From Tamarix chinensis (taxonomy: Eukaryota; Streptophyta; Magnoliopsida; Caryophyllales; Tamaricaceae), in NCBI GenBank assembly GCA_030549775.1, contig CM060174.1, forward strand, positions 98,472,132 to 98,536,131: a DNA stretch of 64,000 nt. The letters are read 5' to 3'. Position 1 is the stretch's first letter. Every line of letters begins with the position of its first letter. Made by a program: the position numbers and the translations under genes. Positions 1-12,689 of the stretch are shown here, one piece after another. Below the pieces are notes generated by a model that was not told the origin of the DNA, made no database searches, and worked only from the letters and a program-made list of their open reading frames with translations.

Positions 1-540
1 ATCACGGCTATAATACAAGCCGGTAATGTATAGCACAACCTAAATTATTGTTTGAAGTAGTTGTTATTGTAGAATGTTATTATTATATTTAAAATATAAA
101 TTTATTTAAAGTAATATATATATATATATAATTAAAAAAATAACGGTTAAAAAATTACAATTTAAAAACAAATTTTTGTGTAAACACGTACTAAAATGTC
201 ATAAGCAAGTTGAACCTATGATATTGGCCATGCCGTATCGCTTCTCGCAACTTTGATCTGGTGGCTTGCCGACTTGAGTTAAACTAGCGAACTTTTCTTT
301 TTGTTTTTTCAGTAGAAGTTGAACTCCAATCAACCATGGTACAACATTATGACAGTGATTTCTTTTTTTCTTTTTTTTTTTCTCCTGTGAACTCGGTTCT
401 GTTCTACAGTGTCTCCAAATGGAAGACGCATGTGGGACTTGTACAGTTGCCTGATTTAAATTTGTATTTGGACGCTATGGTTCAGCCTGAGCTTTTTATG
501 GAGGATGGACGGTTAAACTCAACCAACTAGCAATTTCAAC
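1..540. other. Non-coding, AT-rich left edge
   Basis: No gene can be supported here. There is a short TA run near 113-130 and a T/C-rich run near 360-382. The short open frame at 336-530 begins beside the T-rich run and has no recognisable domain, so I do not treat it as a gene. Confidence 0.5.
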
Positions 541-743
541 TTAATCTAGTGGCAAGGTCGTGATCATGAGGAAGCCACCCAGCAGAGCAGTTCTTCTCAC
601 TTTGCTTTTCTCACTGATGTTACGCCCCACTTCAGTAGACAACCTTGATCTTCGGGCATCGTCCTCCATTCCCTGTCGTCGGAGTTCCTTGATTGTCGAT
701 CGCATCACTCTGCGTTGCTGTAGTTGATGCCGAAATGCTACAA
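541..743 (-). pseudogene. Exon-like open frame, possible last exon or gene fragment, unknown product
   Basis: This minus-strand frame ends at a stop codon at 541-543. It encodes a basic stretch of about 65 residues (RHQLQQRR..., STIKELRRQG, LSTEVGRNISEKSK) followed by a short hydrophobic tail ending in TLPLD. Its base composition is clearly more GC-rich than the AT-rich flanks. It is preceded on the minus strand by TTTGTAG, a plausible splice acceptor. Together these suggest a real terminal exon rather than chance. I do not recognise the family. No convincing upstream exon appears between 760 and the OST1 stop at 2575, so it may be a fragment left by rearrangement, or a gene whose other exons I failed to see. 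Start and strand rest on the reading frame and acceptor only. Confidence 0.3.
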
Positions 744-753
744 ATTTTAGCAT

Positions 754-2574
754 CCATAAAAATGTGTTAGGATATAAGGGAACGCACCTTTAATTATAGG
801 GGATAACAGTGAAGTTCTTTCACCGATATCTCAACGGCGGTTCAGTGGAGATGATCACATGGGGAAGGAGTCATGGGCACGCACGGCATGGGAGGGTTGT
901 TCGTATAATACGATGAACCGATTCCGAGACCGTTAGAATTGAAATTCTAATTAGCATCGATAGAGGTCATCATAATCAAATCCTAAGATCTTATAAATTA
1001 TATAAAAATATGACATAGACACTTATATGCAACAAAATCTCATAATTAAAATTGAAAAATGCCAAAAAAAAAATCATTATTAAACTCTCATTTGATCATT
1101 AATTAAATTGTAGTAAGTATCAATCAACACAAATTTTCAAATACATGCATATAAAATTTATTTTTATATGGACTATGCATACAATAAAGCTAACAATACC
1201 AGAGAAAAAAAAGGATAATTATGAACTAAAAGAAATAAGTAAATAAATGACATCAAAATTTTAATATATTTGTATTACTCTATACAAAGAGTTTGGATTT
1301 TTTGTAATTATTTTACTTTCCAACAATTGATTTTGCTAATATCTCGCTCGTATTTTATTCCCAATTGTTGGTACTTAATATATAGCATGTCTAAAATAAT
1401 ATGAATATATGATTAAGGTTCAAAAATTAAAAAAGAAATATAGTAAGAATAAAAGAAAACAATATTTGTTTAAAGTATATATATATATATATATAATTGA
1501 TATGTACAATCATAAGATTCTATTAATCCTACACAAAAATGTACGATACTGCTAGAATTCTATTACTTTAAAATTATACCTAGGACTATAAATCATTTAG
1601 TGAATTGTGGATATTAGGAGTTTAGTCGCTATAACCAATCAGATATCCAAGTGAATCTTATCCCAAATAATCAATCTGATCTTATCCCAATAAAAATTAA
1701 CATTTTTATAAAAACATTATCCTTGATTTGTTTAAGAGTTCACATGGTGCAGCATGGGAAAAGAATCAAAGAGCATGATCTGATTCAGACCTCCCCGATT
1801 GTCTTTTGACTTTTGCGGTGAAGAGGGGGGGGGCTTCTAAAAAAACCCACTCAAATCTTAATTCTCCATCAACACTGTGTCACTGTGTCAGTCATGTGCC
1901 ATGTGAATTGCTTCTTCTAATTACTTTATGGATGAATGATATATACGACTACTATCTTACAACAACTCTTGTTGTCCCATTTTTGCCGGTACGCATGAAT
2001 GAACAAACATATCGCACCGAGGGGGGGGGGTAAGGAAGGCATTGTTTAGAGAGAATGTTTCGAGTCTCAAGACACAACTTTCCGAGTTATTTACGGACCA
2101 AATAAATTGCAACAGAGAACGGTTTTTCCGAACGGTGCCGAAGAATCTCTTCTTCCCAACTTGGAAATGGGATGAGACATGCATGTCATGAAAACGAAAT
2201 TTGAAATGAGGCGGCTGTTGTTGATATAGAGTTGATTGAGCAACCCAGTGAAACAGCAATTGGTAATCAATGGATTTCGGACAGCGAAGCAGCAGCTGCG
2301 GTCCATCCGGTATCGTGTACAGACCTCGTTGGATATATCTGACGTACGTGAAGATAAGAGACTGTTCAATCAAAAGCTAAATTGGAGAGAACCACTACTA
2401 ATCCACCAGTTGATAAAAGCAAACTATAACACAATCTCCTAGGATGTGAATCGACCATCGATAGCCTCCCTACCACAACAAAAATCTCAATTCCATGATC
2501 ACAAACAGCACTACATTGGCCCCAAAATACCCAAAAAAAAAAAAAAAGGCTCAATAGCATCTTTTGATTATCTC
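754..2574. other. Intergenic region including the OST1 3' flank
   Basis: AT-rich intergenic DNA with a TA microsatellite near 1477-1494 and homopolymeric G runs at 1827-1834 and 2022-2030. The part adjoining 2575 must hold the 3' UTR of OST1. Overlapping open frames at 1957-2442 on both strands show no conserved domain and are most simply UTR or chance frames. No other gene is visible. Confidence 0.5.
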
Positions 2575-5500
2575 CTATATCTCATCGACGTACTCAAGAA
2601 GATTATCAACCTCTTGCCTCAAAACCTTTATTTTCTGCTGAGTAGAAGCAACTCTGTTCTCAATTTCTCGTCCGCTTAGCTTCTTCTCGTAGCAGTCAAC
2701 CACAGTTGTGTGTTTTGTCATCAGCTTTTCTTGCAACTCTTTTTCCCTAGCAACTAGCTCTTCTACCTACAAACAAGCAGGTTTTTATTTATTTATTTTT
2801 ACCTCTCAGCAATTCATTCTAAGAAATACAGACTTCTTTTTCTATTTTTTTTTTTTTAAACCACAAGTGTCTCGGCAGATAGCAAACTCCAGAACGAAAA
2901 GTGTGAGATATTAAGAGACAGTAGCAGTTAGAACCTTGGGCCAAATATGAGCAGCTTGAGGTGAAGACTGCAAGAATGTCAGCAACGGCTTCATTTCTTT
3001 CGATAGCTCTTTCAGCAAATTATCGGCTGATTTTCTAGCAGCTTTACAGGCTTGTACGTTTCCACTTCTAGAAAGTTCCCGTAACGAGGCTTCAAGTTTC
3101 TCGTGAACAGATAAATATCTGTCCACGATATTTTGAAGCTGCTGGACCGTTGCTTGAACCTGATTTTCACATAAATTTAATCGTTAGACGAATACTCTGT
3201 TTTAATACTCCGATATTAGACCGTAGGGGTAAGAGAACCTCCTACTAACCTCATCCCACTGCAGTTTCGCCAGATAAGAGGCGGAGGTCTTTGATATGGT
3301 AATGTCGGCATGCATGTAGACGATGCAAGCAACAAAGAGGAAGAAAAATCCAGAGATTAGCATCATCGGTTCCCTGAGCAGAGACAAATTGCTGAACTTG
3401 TAGTACACCTGGAGAGCAAGAAAATGTAATGCATAACAGAGATGCGAGACTTCTAAATGAGAACATAGAAACAAAGACTCAGTAGGACCGACTGCTTTCG
3501 TCTGAACTGACGATTTACAAACTGGACTGGAAGAAGACATAACTAGCATGCCCTAGAGCAACATATACATATGTTAACAGTAAAAGTTACTACCGACCAC
3601 CACATTTCACTCAAGAATACTACACCTTTATCTACTCGTTTACCCCCCCCCCCACCCCCCAAAACCTTGTCAAGTTTCAAATGCTGAAATTTTTGTACTA
3701 TGCCCGTAGTACATGTAACGCAGGGGCACAGGTTCTTGACACAGTTTCAATCTATAAAGGAATTAAAACGATAATTATCCCCAGAGAGGAGGTAAATCCT
3801 CCAACTAGAACCATAAGAAGCCAGCTTATCACCTGAAAATGCTGATTGTGTTCTGGGACGACATTAGTCTTCTGTAACACTATAACAGGTCTACCACTGA
3901 TATCCAAGTGAGAAATCTTTCTCTGCATCAAACAAAATCACATCATAAATATGTTACGAGTAGTATCACTTTCAGGAGGACAGCAGATTAACTTGGCATG
4001 AATCTTGAGGATCAGAAAAAGCAAAGGAATTCCCAATAATAATGAGTTATATTTAACCTCTTCTGCCTGTTCCACAGAAAATGGTACAGAAACAGATATA
4101 TCTGTTGACCCCTCGGGCAAAACAACCTGCAAGAGACAATCAAGACTGGTAAAACAGACGCTGAAAATCTCACGCTCCTAACATTTTGACATATAACCAG
4201 AGCAGCACATATACAAGAAACTAAAAAAGCAATCAGGCACATAAGAACAATGATTGTTTTTATTTATTCTAAAATGTTTCAGCAGGTGTTCAAGAACATT
4301 TAACCGTAGCATTTTAAACTAATTTTAGTTTGTAGCCTAAACATACAACTCTGGCTGAAGGGAGGCTGCAAACTTATTTGTGCCAAGAACAATCATGGGA
4401 CTGACCAAACCAGAGAGCACATATTTTTTTCCTGGATAAAAACAGCAGCTGGTATATAAAGGCCTGTATCAAAATAGAAGGGAAAAATGACAATCTAAGC
4501 ACGGTAAACATGCAAATGCAGCTTGTTTCGTAGCATGACCCAGTGGACTGCATAGCACTTCTGCTCCCGGTAATCTTTCAAGGAACAGGCATTGAGAAAG
4601 GATTCCCTTGTGAAATAAGGTTAGGCCGTTACAATAATACTTGAGTTTGGGGGTGATCAATTTACTGAGAAACTTCAAAGATCACAAATCTCATGGTTAG
4701 GGAATAGACGACTTTCTTTCAAAAATATGAACAGCATCAGCCATATCAAATTCCATTCAAATTAATCCATCCTATTATCATCAGTCATTAGCTCACTTTC
4801 ATGTGAAGATGCCCATAAGGATTCCTCGTGTACTTGTGCAAGAACAACACCTACCCCCCGGCAGGCTGGCTGAAATTACAGGAGGTACTTCTTATACTCC
4901 CATTAAACATAATAATCAAGAATGAAAATTTATAATCTCCCCATCTGTAGTAATAGTATAGATTGAGTCCGAGTTACTGCACTTTCAACCAACAGGAACA
5001 GGAACATAATGATACAAAATAATCAAAAAACCCTTTACCTTCATAGTGAGCTCATCAACCACCAACTCTTTCATAGGGCTTCCAAAAGAAATGTTGAGGT
5101 AACGTTTCCCTTCGGACTGAAACAAATAGTCATTGAGAGGCAAACCATATCCAATGGTAAAGAATGTCTTCCAGCCACCAAACAAGGGATATCTCGGTTC
5201 AATTTGCAGTTCAGTCTGAATTATATAGATGGATCATACGAAAACCAAGAGATGGCTTATTTCAGATTATTTGTTGGAGAATATGAAATGTAGATTATAA
5301 CATAAAATATAGATCAGAAGCTTTTGGATAAGTTAGTTTATTGACACCGACACCAGCATTGAGAAATAAAAAGAATTACCCTTTTGGAATCACTCCACAA
5401 ATTGGATGTAGAGATGTTGCCGATTTCATCCCTATAGTATACAGAATATGCCCTGGGAGGTAGTTTGCAAGTAAGTCTGCTAAATGCAGCCGCACCTCTT

Positions 5501-7894
5501 GCTCGTGGATTAACCTGATAATCAAGCCTGAATTGACCATTAATGCGGGGAGAAAATTCAGTTCGGAATTATTAGAGCAATTATATGACCTATATACTTA
5601 AAACAGAACAAATGATAATAAGATAGAGATCAAATGGCAACCTAGAAAATTCTCCCTTTAGATGTGCTCCCCCATGGACAATATTGTAGTGCTCAGTAAT
5701 CTGCACATTACCCCAGTGAGAGATTTCAATCTCACGCACCAACTTTTCTGCAACAGCAAACGGTTGATTGTCTTCAAAATGGAAAACTACAGGCGAATAC
5801 TCAAAAGGAGGTTGGTCTCTGTATGGGCCATATTTGATTTCAGAGCCATGCACTTTAGTGTTATCTAGTTTTGTGTAGGACTCAATCTTTGCATCAGGAA
5901 GTTTCACAGTCAGTGTCTGTGCCTTAACAGCATAACAAGAGAGATAATATCCAGTATCCTGAAACAAAACCAACTGGTAATCATCCTGCGTAATTTTCTC
6001 TGGAAATGGTTTGAGTACATGCGTCAAAACTGCCAATACTTCCAGATTCAAGCTTTCCCCCTTTGCCAGCTTCTTGAGTAGAGTTATAGAATAATACATC
6101 AAAGCCGGGGGCATTCCTTCCGGTTGGACAGATTGAACAGGGAGACTAACACCAGGACCTTTAGTCTTTCCTTTTCCTTCAATCTGTACTGCTGATATGT
6201 ACGCCAAATGTTTGGCCTGGTGATCAGGGAAGGCCAACAAAAAGTCTGAAACAGGACCATTTCCCTCATTTTCCACCTAGATTACACAGGAGTAAAAAGA
6301 TAAGAAACATTACATGAAACATAGTATCATTATTTTTTCGTAATTAATATAGTAATATTTATCCACAGTTGGTTGTATGTTGTTTAAGAGTTGCAAATTC
6401 TAAATGGTATGTGACAAGTAACAAAATCAAAGCATTTCCACAAAAACATTGTATACAAAGATTGTGCATGTTTTTTTTTTCTTTTTGGTAATCAGTGTAA
6501 ACAATACATAGTTTTCAATTTAAATTCACTATTTAAATTTGTGAATACATTTATCCTTACATGAACAGTAAATTTACTATATTTAAATTCCTCACATTAT
6601 AAACTACGATAATCTCATTCCAAGCATCGCACAAACGCTAAACTAGTTAAGGCTTAAAACTTCAGTAACCAAGAAAAACAATTAACTAAATTCAAAGCAA
6701 ATTTTGGAAAATGGCAATGAGTATTGAAAGTTGAAACAGGCGGACTCAATCCAGGACTATTCTAAGATATATGCGGAATGCTTCATTAACAAAGCAAACC
6801 AATTAACTACACTCAAAGCAAAGGTTTATGGCACAGGAAATGATTGCCAGCCAGTAACTTAGAGAAAAGATGAGCACTAATGCAGCAACCACATCCACCC
6901 TATGGCCAATATGACTTAAGTTGAAAGACTCTGCATGCGGAATACACACACGTGATAATATTGCTCCAAATTCCTATAGAGCAATCCATAAGAATGTGAC
7001 CAACATAATCATGCAGTCTAATAATCGAACATATTCTTGGGCAAGACTGAATCAAACTAATGAAAAAACTCTTTCAGAATCATTCATAACCATGAGGGAG
7101 AGAGGGAAAAACTTGTATATAAAAACAAGAGAAGAAAGTCATACCTTAAGAGTTGAGGTGATGCGCACAACTTGAGAAGTCAGATCGATCTGCCCAAATT
7201 ATCACGTTAAACACTATACAGCTCGGAAATACAACATCCGTAACAGATTCAGGATATCACTTGCACCGGTTCACTCTAACGTCATGCATTTAATCATGCT
7301 AGCGAGAAGTTCATAAATAAATAAAATCATAATAATAAAAAATTTCCTTGAAGCACCTCAAACTCAGACTGCAGCAACTTCATCAAAAATGGAAAAGAAT
7401 AACATAGAACGTAAGCAAGCAGTCGGTGCCAAACCAAATAAGAATCACGGATACAAATTCATTTGCGTAAAGCCTCAAGAAGTCCTCACTGTTCGTTAAA
7501 CCCTTGATATTTCAGGACTGATAGAGAAAGGTTCACGCGTTAACAAAAATACAGCAGCTGCTCTCAAGTTCAAAATCAATCAAAACATACAATCATCACT
7601 GATTTCTGTCTCAAAGTCGAAATTGCTGAAAAGGTGGCATTCAAATCAATCATTTAAAATTAGGTTACCTAAACGCATAAACGGAAGATACGATAACATT
7701 CCCACAACTTGGAATGATACCAAAACGAACAGATAGTTATGGAATCACCGGATTAAAGATGATGAGAATAGACAAAGCCTGAGACGTACCCGGCGCTCCG
7801 CCTTAGAAATTACTAGATCCCCAATCACGGGGGAGGCGAGAAGAGCATATGCAATGAGAAACAGCTTTAGATCTAAACCACGATTGAAACACAT
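2575..7894 (-). CDS. OST1: Ribophorin I, oligosaccharyltransferase subunit OST1 (complete, 10 exons)
   Basis: Subunit 1 of the ER oligosaccharyltransferase, the complex that transfers the preassembled glycan from dolichol diphosphate to Asn in nascent proteins. Minus-strand exons are 7790-7894, 7145-7189, 5642-6276, 5380-5527, 5039-5215, 4058-4126, 3833-3922, 3250-3408, 2935-3159 and 2575-2766. All introns are GT-AG, and the joined frame gives 614 codons plus a TAG stop, matching the usual plant length. Exon 1 encodes a signal peptide (hydrophobic residues about 11-25), then DLVISKAERR and, from exon 2, IDLTSQVVRITSTLK, the typical mature N-terminus. Exon 3 holds HGGAHLKGEFSR, exon 4 SVYYRDEIGNIS and exon 5 LFGGWKTFFTIGYGLPL, all hallmark luminal blocks. 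Exon 8 holds the single membrane span (about residues 437-456). The charged C-terminal tail is coiled-coil-like. No frameshift or stop is seen. It is the only intact host gene in the window, and a Helitron ends 240 bp upstream. Confidence 0.96.
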
Positions 7895-8134
7895 TTCGAG
7901 TATCCGACAATATGTCTAAACTCACACACAGTTCTCGGAGCTCTTAAAACCTCCGATGATTTTCAAGATTGGAGCGACCAGACAGGCGGACTCAAGACGA
8001 AAGCAGAGAAGATGGGTTCTAAAAATTTGTCTCAATATTTATGATGTCACTATTTACATGTACGATAGCAATTGATTTAAGATATCAATAGCCCATATAA
8101 AATAAATAAATTGTACCTGTTTTTAAAAAGTTAA
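7895..8134 (-). promoter_or_regulatory. OST1 5' UTR and truncated proximal promoter
   Basis: The 240 bases between the OST1 start codon and the Helitron 3' end. On the minus strand there is a TGGGCT element near 8089-8095, like the site II boxes of plant housekeeping promoters. A weak TATA-like CATAAATATTGAG lies near 8038-8050. A GC-richer leader follows from about 8015. Everything further upstream has been replaced by the Helitron, so the gene keeps only a short ancestral promoter. The exact transcription start is inferred, not seen. Confidence 0.4.
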
Positions 8135-8165
8135 CTAGATTTGCACCTGTATGATTCACCATGTG
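8135..8165 (-). repeat. Helitron 3' terminus with hairpin
   Basis: On the minus strand CACATG and CAGGTG form a six-base stem with one mismatch and a ten-base loop (8144-8165). CAAATCTAG then ends the element at 8135, and the next host base is T. A hairpin about ten bases before CTRR is the rolling-circle stop signal known from Helitrons. Confidence 0.65.
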
Positions 8166-8379
8166 TTTATTTGTATGAATATTTATATTTAATATTAATT
8201 AAAAAACCTTTTTGAATGAATAATAATTATTTAAGTTAGTAATAATGAGATAATATCTGTAAATAAATTGAAATAAAATATAGATATTAAAAAATATCTT
8301 TTTAAATACATTTCATGATTATATCAAATCAAATACATTTCATGATTATATCTTTTCAAATATTTTTTTAAATATAACA

Positions 8380-10715
8380 TTCGTGGTTGAATTACTTTTA
8401 GCAATATCATTGTCACATATAAAAATTTTCAAACTTGTACGATTTATCACTTGAGATATAGCAACATAAAATTAGCCATGACTAAATACATATTTTTCAA
8501 GAAAATACCAACATTATGAAGTAATTATCCTTGGCTTTTGTTGATTGTCATTGCATATAATACAGTCAATAGAAATTATCTTCGACTAAACTTGAAAGGC
8601 AGCATTAGATTGTATGGTCTCAATGATATTCTTAATATCAATACTCGTTCAAACAATACTCGTTCACTAGAATTATTTCCTCCTAAGATCTTTGCTTCCA
8701 AGACATGAGCTCCAAGCCTTGTAATCACCATTCTAGTACAATTGCATAACCTAATTAAATGATCGATATTCCTTAATAACATAACAGGTGTACCAATCTT
8801 TAAATTCAACACATGATCGGGAACACCCGAACACTTTAGACCATTTAAAAATTCTGGAGTGTGTAGGTCTTGCAACAAATCGTTATTTGAATCAGATCTG
8901 CATGTTGTATTTGAACTCAAATATGTTTTCTCTTCAATAGAGTTAATTGACAATATATATTCATTGATAGACTCTACAATATCGAGAGTTGGTGCTAGGA
9001 TGGATCCTCCATCAAAATAAGTATCATCAATGATATTGCTAGTGAATCCTGGATAAGTGTTTTCCACAATAGCTGTAATTGGATCATTTGAATATGTTAT
9101 TAATAGATCATTTGAAAATTCGATAGTTGCATGACCATCATTAGGAGCTCCAATTATTCCATCTCAAATGCATGCAATCCAATCAAATAATTGTTGAAAC
9201 TCGGTACATTCATCGACTAAGCTAAGATTTTGCAACCTCGTATTATTTATCAATCGTAAAACCTTACAATCTCGCCATAAGTATTAAGAGTTGATAGTTG
9301 CATGAAAAATGTTTTGTCGAGTACCCTTTGGAATCGCATGTAATATTTGCCTAAAATCATTGCCAAGAACAACCGTCTTACCTCCAAATGGCTTGTCAAT
9401 ACTAAACCGATTGTTGAAGTGTAAAATATCTCTCATGGTTTTATCCAAAGCTTTAAAGCAATATCTATGCATCAATAGAGCTTTGTCCTATATTACAAGT
9501 TTACATATTATAATCAAATCTACAAGTGGACTACCTTGTTTGATATTGCATGTTGAATCTTCATTTAGATTTATAGGAATTTTGAACCGAGAATGAGTTA
9601 TTCTTCCTCCTAGTGATAAAAGAGAAGTTATTCCATTTGATGTGACATTTAACACAATATCTCCTTCACATCTAATGGCGGTTGATAATTTCCTCCATAT
9701 AAACGTTTTACCTGTACCTCCATACCCATACACAAAAAACAATCCACCTATATCTGACCTTGTTGCCTCAATTATGGTGTCGAATACATATCGTTGTTCG
9801 GAGTTCATTATAGATAGATTGTTATTGAGTTCTTGAGACAAGGCTGATTGATCATAACTCATTTCCTCCCGTATCGATGCATATCCAATCGCTAGAAAAA
9901 AAATATGATGGTGAGAATGGTATTGTCTCAAACTCTCTTAAGGTTCTTCCACAGTTTTGTAACAACTTTTTGACTTCTACCAAGCCATAATTTTGTATCT
10001 CATCATCTTCCAAATGAAGTTATGAAAATGAATTCAATAAGTTTGAATATATAATATAAAAAATATAAATAAGGTAAGTTACCATTGTGTTGTAATAATA
10101 AACATTATCTATATAAAATGTCATCAGTCGTGTAAACCCAATAATGATTCCAAATAACTTTTGGTCGGATGAGCGATTCAGATGTTAATAATGTGGCAAA
10201 TAGTTTTCTTAAGGAAGATGTTGAAGCCCAATGACTTGCCTCAAGAATACCATCAATGTATTATTTATCATCATTTAACAAACCTAGGGCATCGCAAGCA
10301 TCACGATATGATGAATGTTGCTCTCCGTTAATACATCTTATGTCTTCATAACTTGTAGGACCACAGCCAATATTAAGAAGATATCTTAAATAGTAGAGTT
10401 CACCGCTGCCAAGAGGGACTTTGCTGATTTGGAAGATGAAAGCCTAACCATTCAACTGAAGGATCTCTGAATTGGATATCATATTTGAATAAAATCTATG
10501 ATGCTTCACATGATGATATATATCTGCAATCATAGTACATTTAAACTTCATCTTCCTTTTTTGCTATTTCATCATTTGTTGTACTTTCCTAAAAAGAGGA
10601 GGTAACACGGTCATGTCCTTTGTTAACGTATTTAAATAAATACTTGATAGAGTGAGATTATTTATACCACTTAACATTCAAATGTGCATCATACTTCAAC
10701 AACAAATAATGATTG
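8380..10715 (-). pseudogene. Helitron Rep/helicase, C-terminal part (Rep end and PIF1-like helicase)
   Basis: This half continues the frame interrupted by LTR A: directly beyond the duplication it reads HYLLLKYDAHLN, then KYLFKYVNKGHDRV. Further on is YYDCRYISSCEA (about 10500-10540), the region of the Rep tyrosines. The SF1 helicase follows: Walker A GYGGTGKTFIWR (in the open frame 9488-9931), then TVVLGNDFRQILHAIPKG (9284-9475), LKIGTPVMLLRNID (8576-9067), and a degraded TINKSQG end near 8540. The Walker B region, normally DEAPM in this family, reads VI-stop-DKALLMH, so a nonsense codon and a Glu to Lys change sit there. Several other stops and frame breaks occur. It would have unwound DNA during rolling-circle transposition; this copy cannot be functional. 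Confidence 0.85.
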
Positions 10716-11039
10716 TGTAATCCCCCAAAATTTTAGAAAACCAATAATTTAATAAATAGTTTTTATTTAAAATAAATTAGCTTTTAAAATTATCTAATTT
10801 AATTAATTTATGGATTTTTGAGTATATAAATTTGGATGGGAATATTTAGTAAATTTAAAAGAGATATTTTGTTATTTTATCATGATATTTTTATTTAAAT
10901 AATTTTTCAAACTAATATTTTACTAACCTTATCCTTTTTAAATTAATATATTAGATTATAATGAATTAAATTATTAAATTAAATAATTTATCAATAATAT
11001 TATATTTTATAATTTTATAAATTAATTTATTTTATTTTC

Positions 11040-12200
11040 CCTATTTTCTCATTTTCCTTTTTGCCCTTTTTCCCTTTTTCCTCTTTCTTCTTTTTCTTCC
11101 CCCGGGCCGCCGCACCCAGGCCAGCCCTTCTCAACCCCCCCCGGTGCAGTGGGCCTCGGCCCACCTCTCCCTCTCTTCCTCCATCTCTCGCACAAGCTTG
11201 ACTCGGTTGGCTCCCCCTTTTTTTTCTTTTCCCCCTGGACCGGCCGACCTGCCTTCTTTCCCTTCCCCCGACCAACCGCCATAACCTTCCTTTCTTCTTT
11301 CTTCTTCTCCCAAGGCGTCGACAGCAGCCCAACCACCTGCAGCCACCGCCCGACCACCTGCGACTGCCGCCGCCTGCCACCGCACCTGGCCCCTGCTACT
11401 CCCTCTCTCTACCCCGTCCTCTTCTCCCCTATTTCGAGCCAAGCTACCCCTGCACCCTATCCATGTCTGCAATTCTCTCCTCCCCGTCGCCACCCTCTCC
11501 CTGCCACCCTATGCACTGCCATCAACCCCCTTACCCTTCCTCTTCTTTTTCTTCTCCCCTTCGTCCATTTTTCTGCCCCATTTTCGAGCCATCTTCCTTC
11601 CCCCGAGCTCCATCTTCTCTCCTTCCTTCTTCCCCATTTTTTTTCCTGTTTTCTCTCCACGCCGCTGCCAACCGCCGTTCCAGCCACCGCACCCAACCCC
11701 TGCGCCGCCTCCTACCACCACCCCCTACTGCCCTACACCCCCACGCCGCCCCTTTGAGCCCTACACTTCCTCCCTTCTCCACCCCTTCTTTTTTCTTCCC
11801 ATTTTCCCCCTTATCGCCAAGCCACCTACAACCGCCACGTTCGCTGCCGTCCGGCCACCTCTTCCGCCACCCAACCCACCGTTCGACACCCTGCAACCCC
11901 CTCTACCCCCGCCATTCATTAGTTGGCCGAAAACAGCCCCCTTAACCCTCCATTTTTCCCTCCTCTTTTCCTTCCTTCTCAGCCTCGCCCAGCTTGACAA
12001 CCATCTTTGTCGCCTCGCCGCCGCCCTATGCCGCCGTGAAACCACCCTTAGCCACCACCTACACCCCCTCTTCACTCCTGCATCCTTACCTTGCCTCCAA
12101 TCCTCCCCCACCTACCTTATTTTCTAGCCTAAAGACCCTAACCCGAAAATAACAAATCTTGCCTCCTTTACCCCCCCTCTTCGAGACTCCCCTTTTTATT
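11040..12200 (+). other. C-rich, GC-rich island in LTR A
   Basis: A strongly pyrimidine-biased stretch (CCT, CCC, TTC and GCC runs) in otherwise AT-rich DNA. It has long open frames on both strands, the longest 11149-11757. These encode only low-complexity Pro, Ser and Leu. The corresponding frame in copy B (34242-34859) shares only short blocks, as expected of a skewed non-coding region. It may be the LTR regulatory or leader segment. I see no gene. Confidence 0.6.
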
Positions 12201-12689
12201 TGGCATGCAGCTCATGCTGCATGAGCTGCTGCATGATTTAGTATTTTAATGCAAAATTCTTAAGGTATAATAGTATTTTAAGTTAACTGTTTTATTAATT
12301 GAATTTTATAAAGTTTTATGCTTGGATTCTTATTTCTAACATAATAATGATGGATATTATTTTTAGGTGTTGAGTTGCTAACTAAAGCTTGAATCTTTAA
12401 CTGGGATACCGGTAAGATTTGATAATTTGCGGGATTAAGGTAATCGTTAAACCTCCCTTAAATGTATGGAAACGTATGCTAGCAAATTAGGAATTTTATT
12501 ATGATTTTATGCATGTTATGTGATGCCTAGCATGATATATAGATGGTTGTTATATTGTTTGATGAGAAAAAGGGAAAAGCATGATAGCATTTGTGTCATG
12601 TGTAGGTATGATAATTAAGGAAGGAGTTGATTATTGATGAAAATATTAAATGCTTGTCTATGATGTATTATGTTGCTAATGCATGCGTA

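Noticed and set aside
1957..2373. 138-codon minus-strand frame downstream of the OST1 stop
   Set aside because: No domain; it lies where the OST1 3' UTR or flank should be and overlaps other frames.
11149..11757. 202-codon open frame in the LTR A island, plus similar long frames on both strands there and in B (34242-34859), C (38175-38471) and D (55866-56783)
   Set aside because: Low-complexity Pro/Ser/Leu or Arg/Gly products open on both strands at once. Corresponding copies share only short blocks. They follow from base skew and few stop codons.
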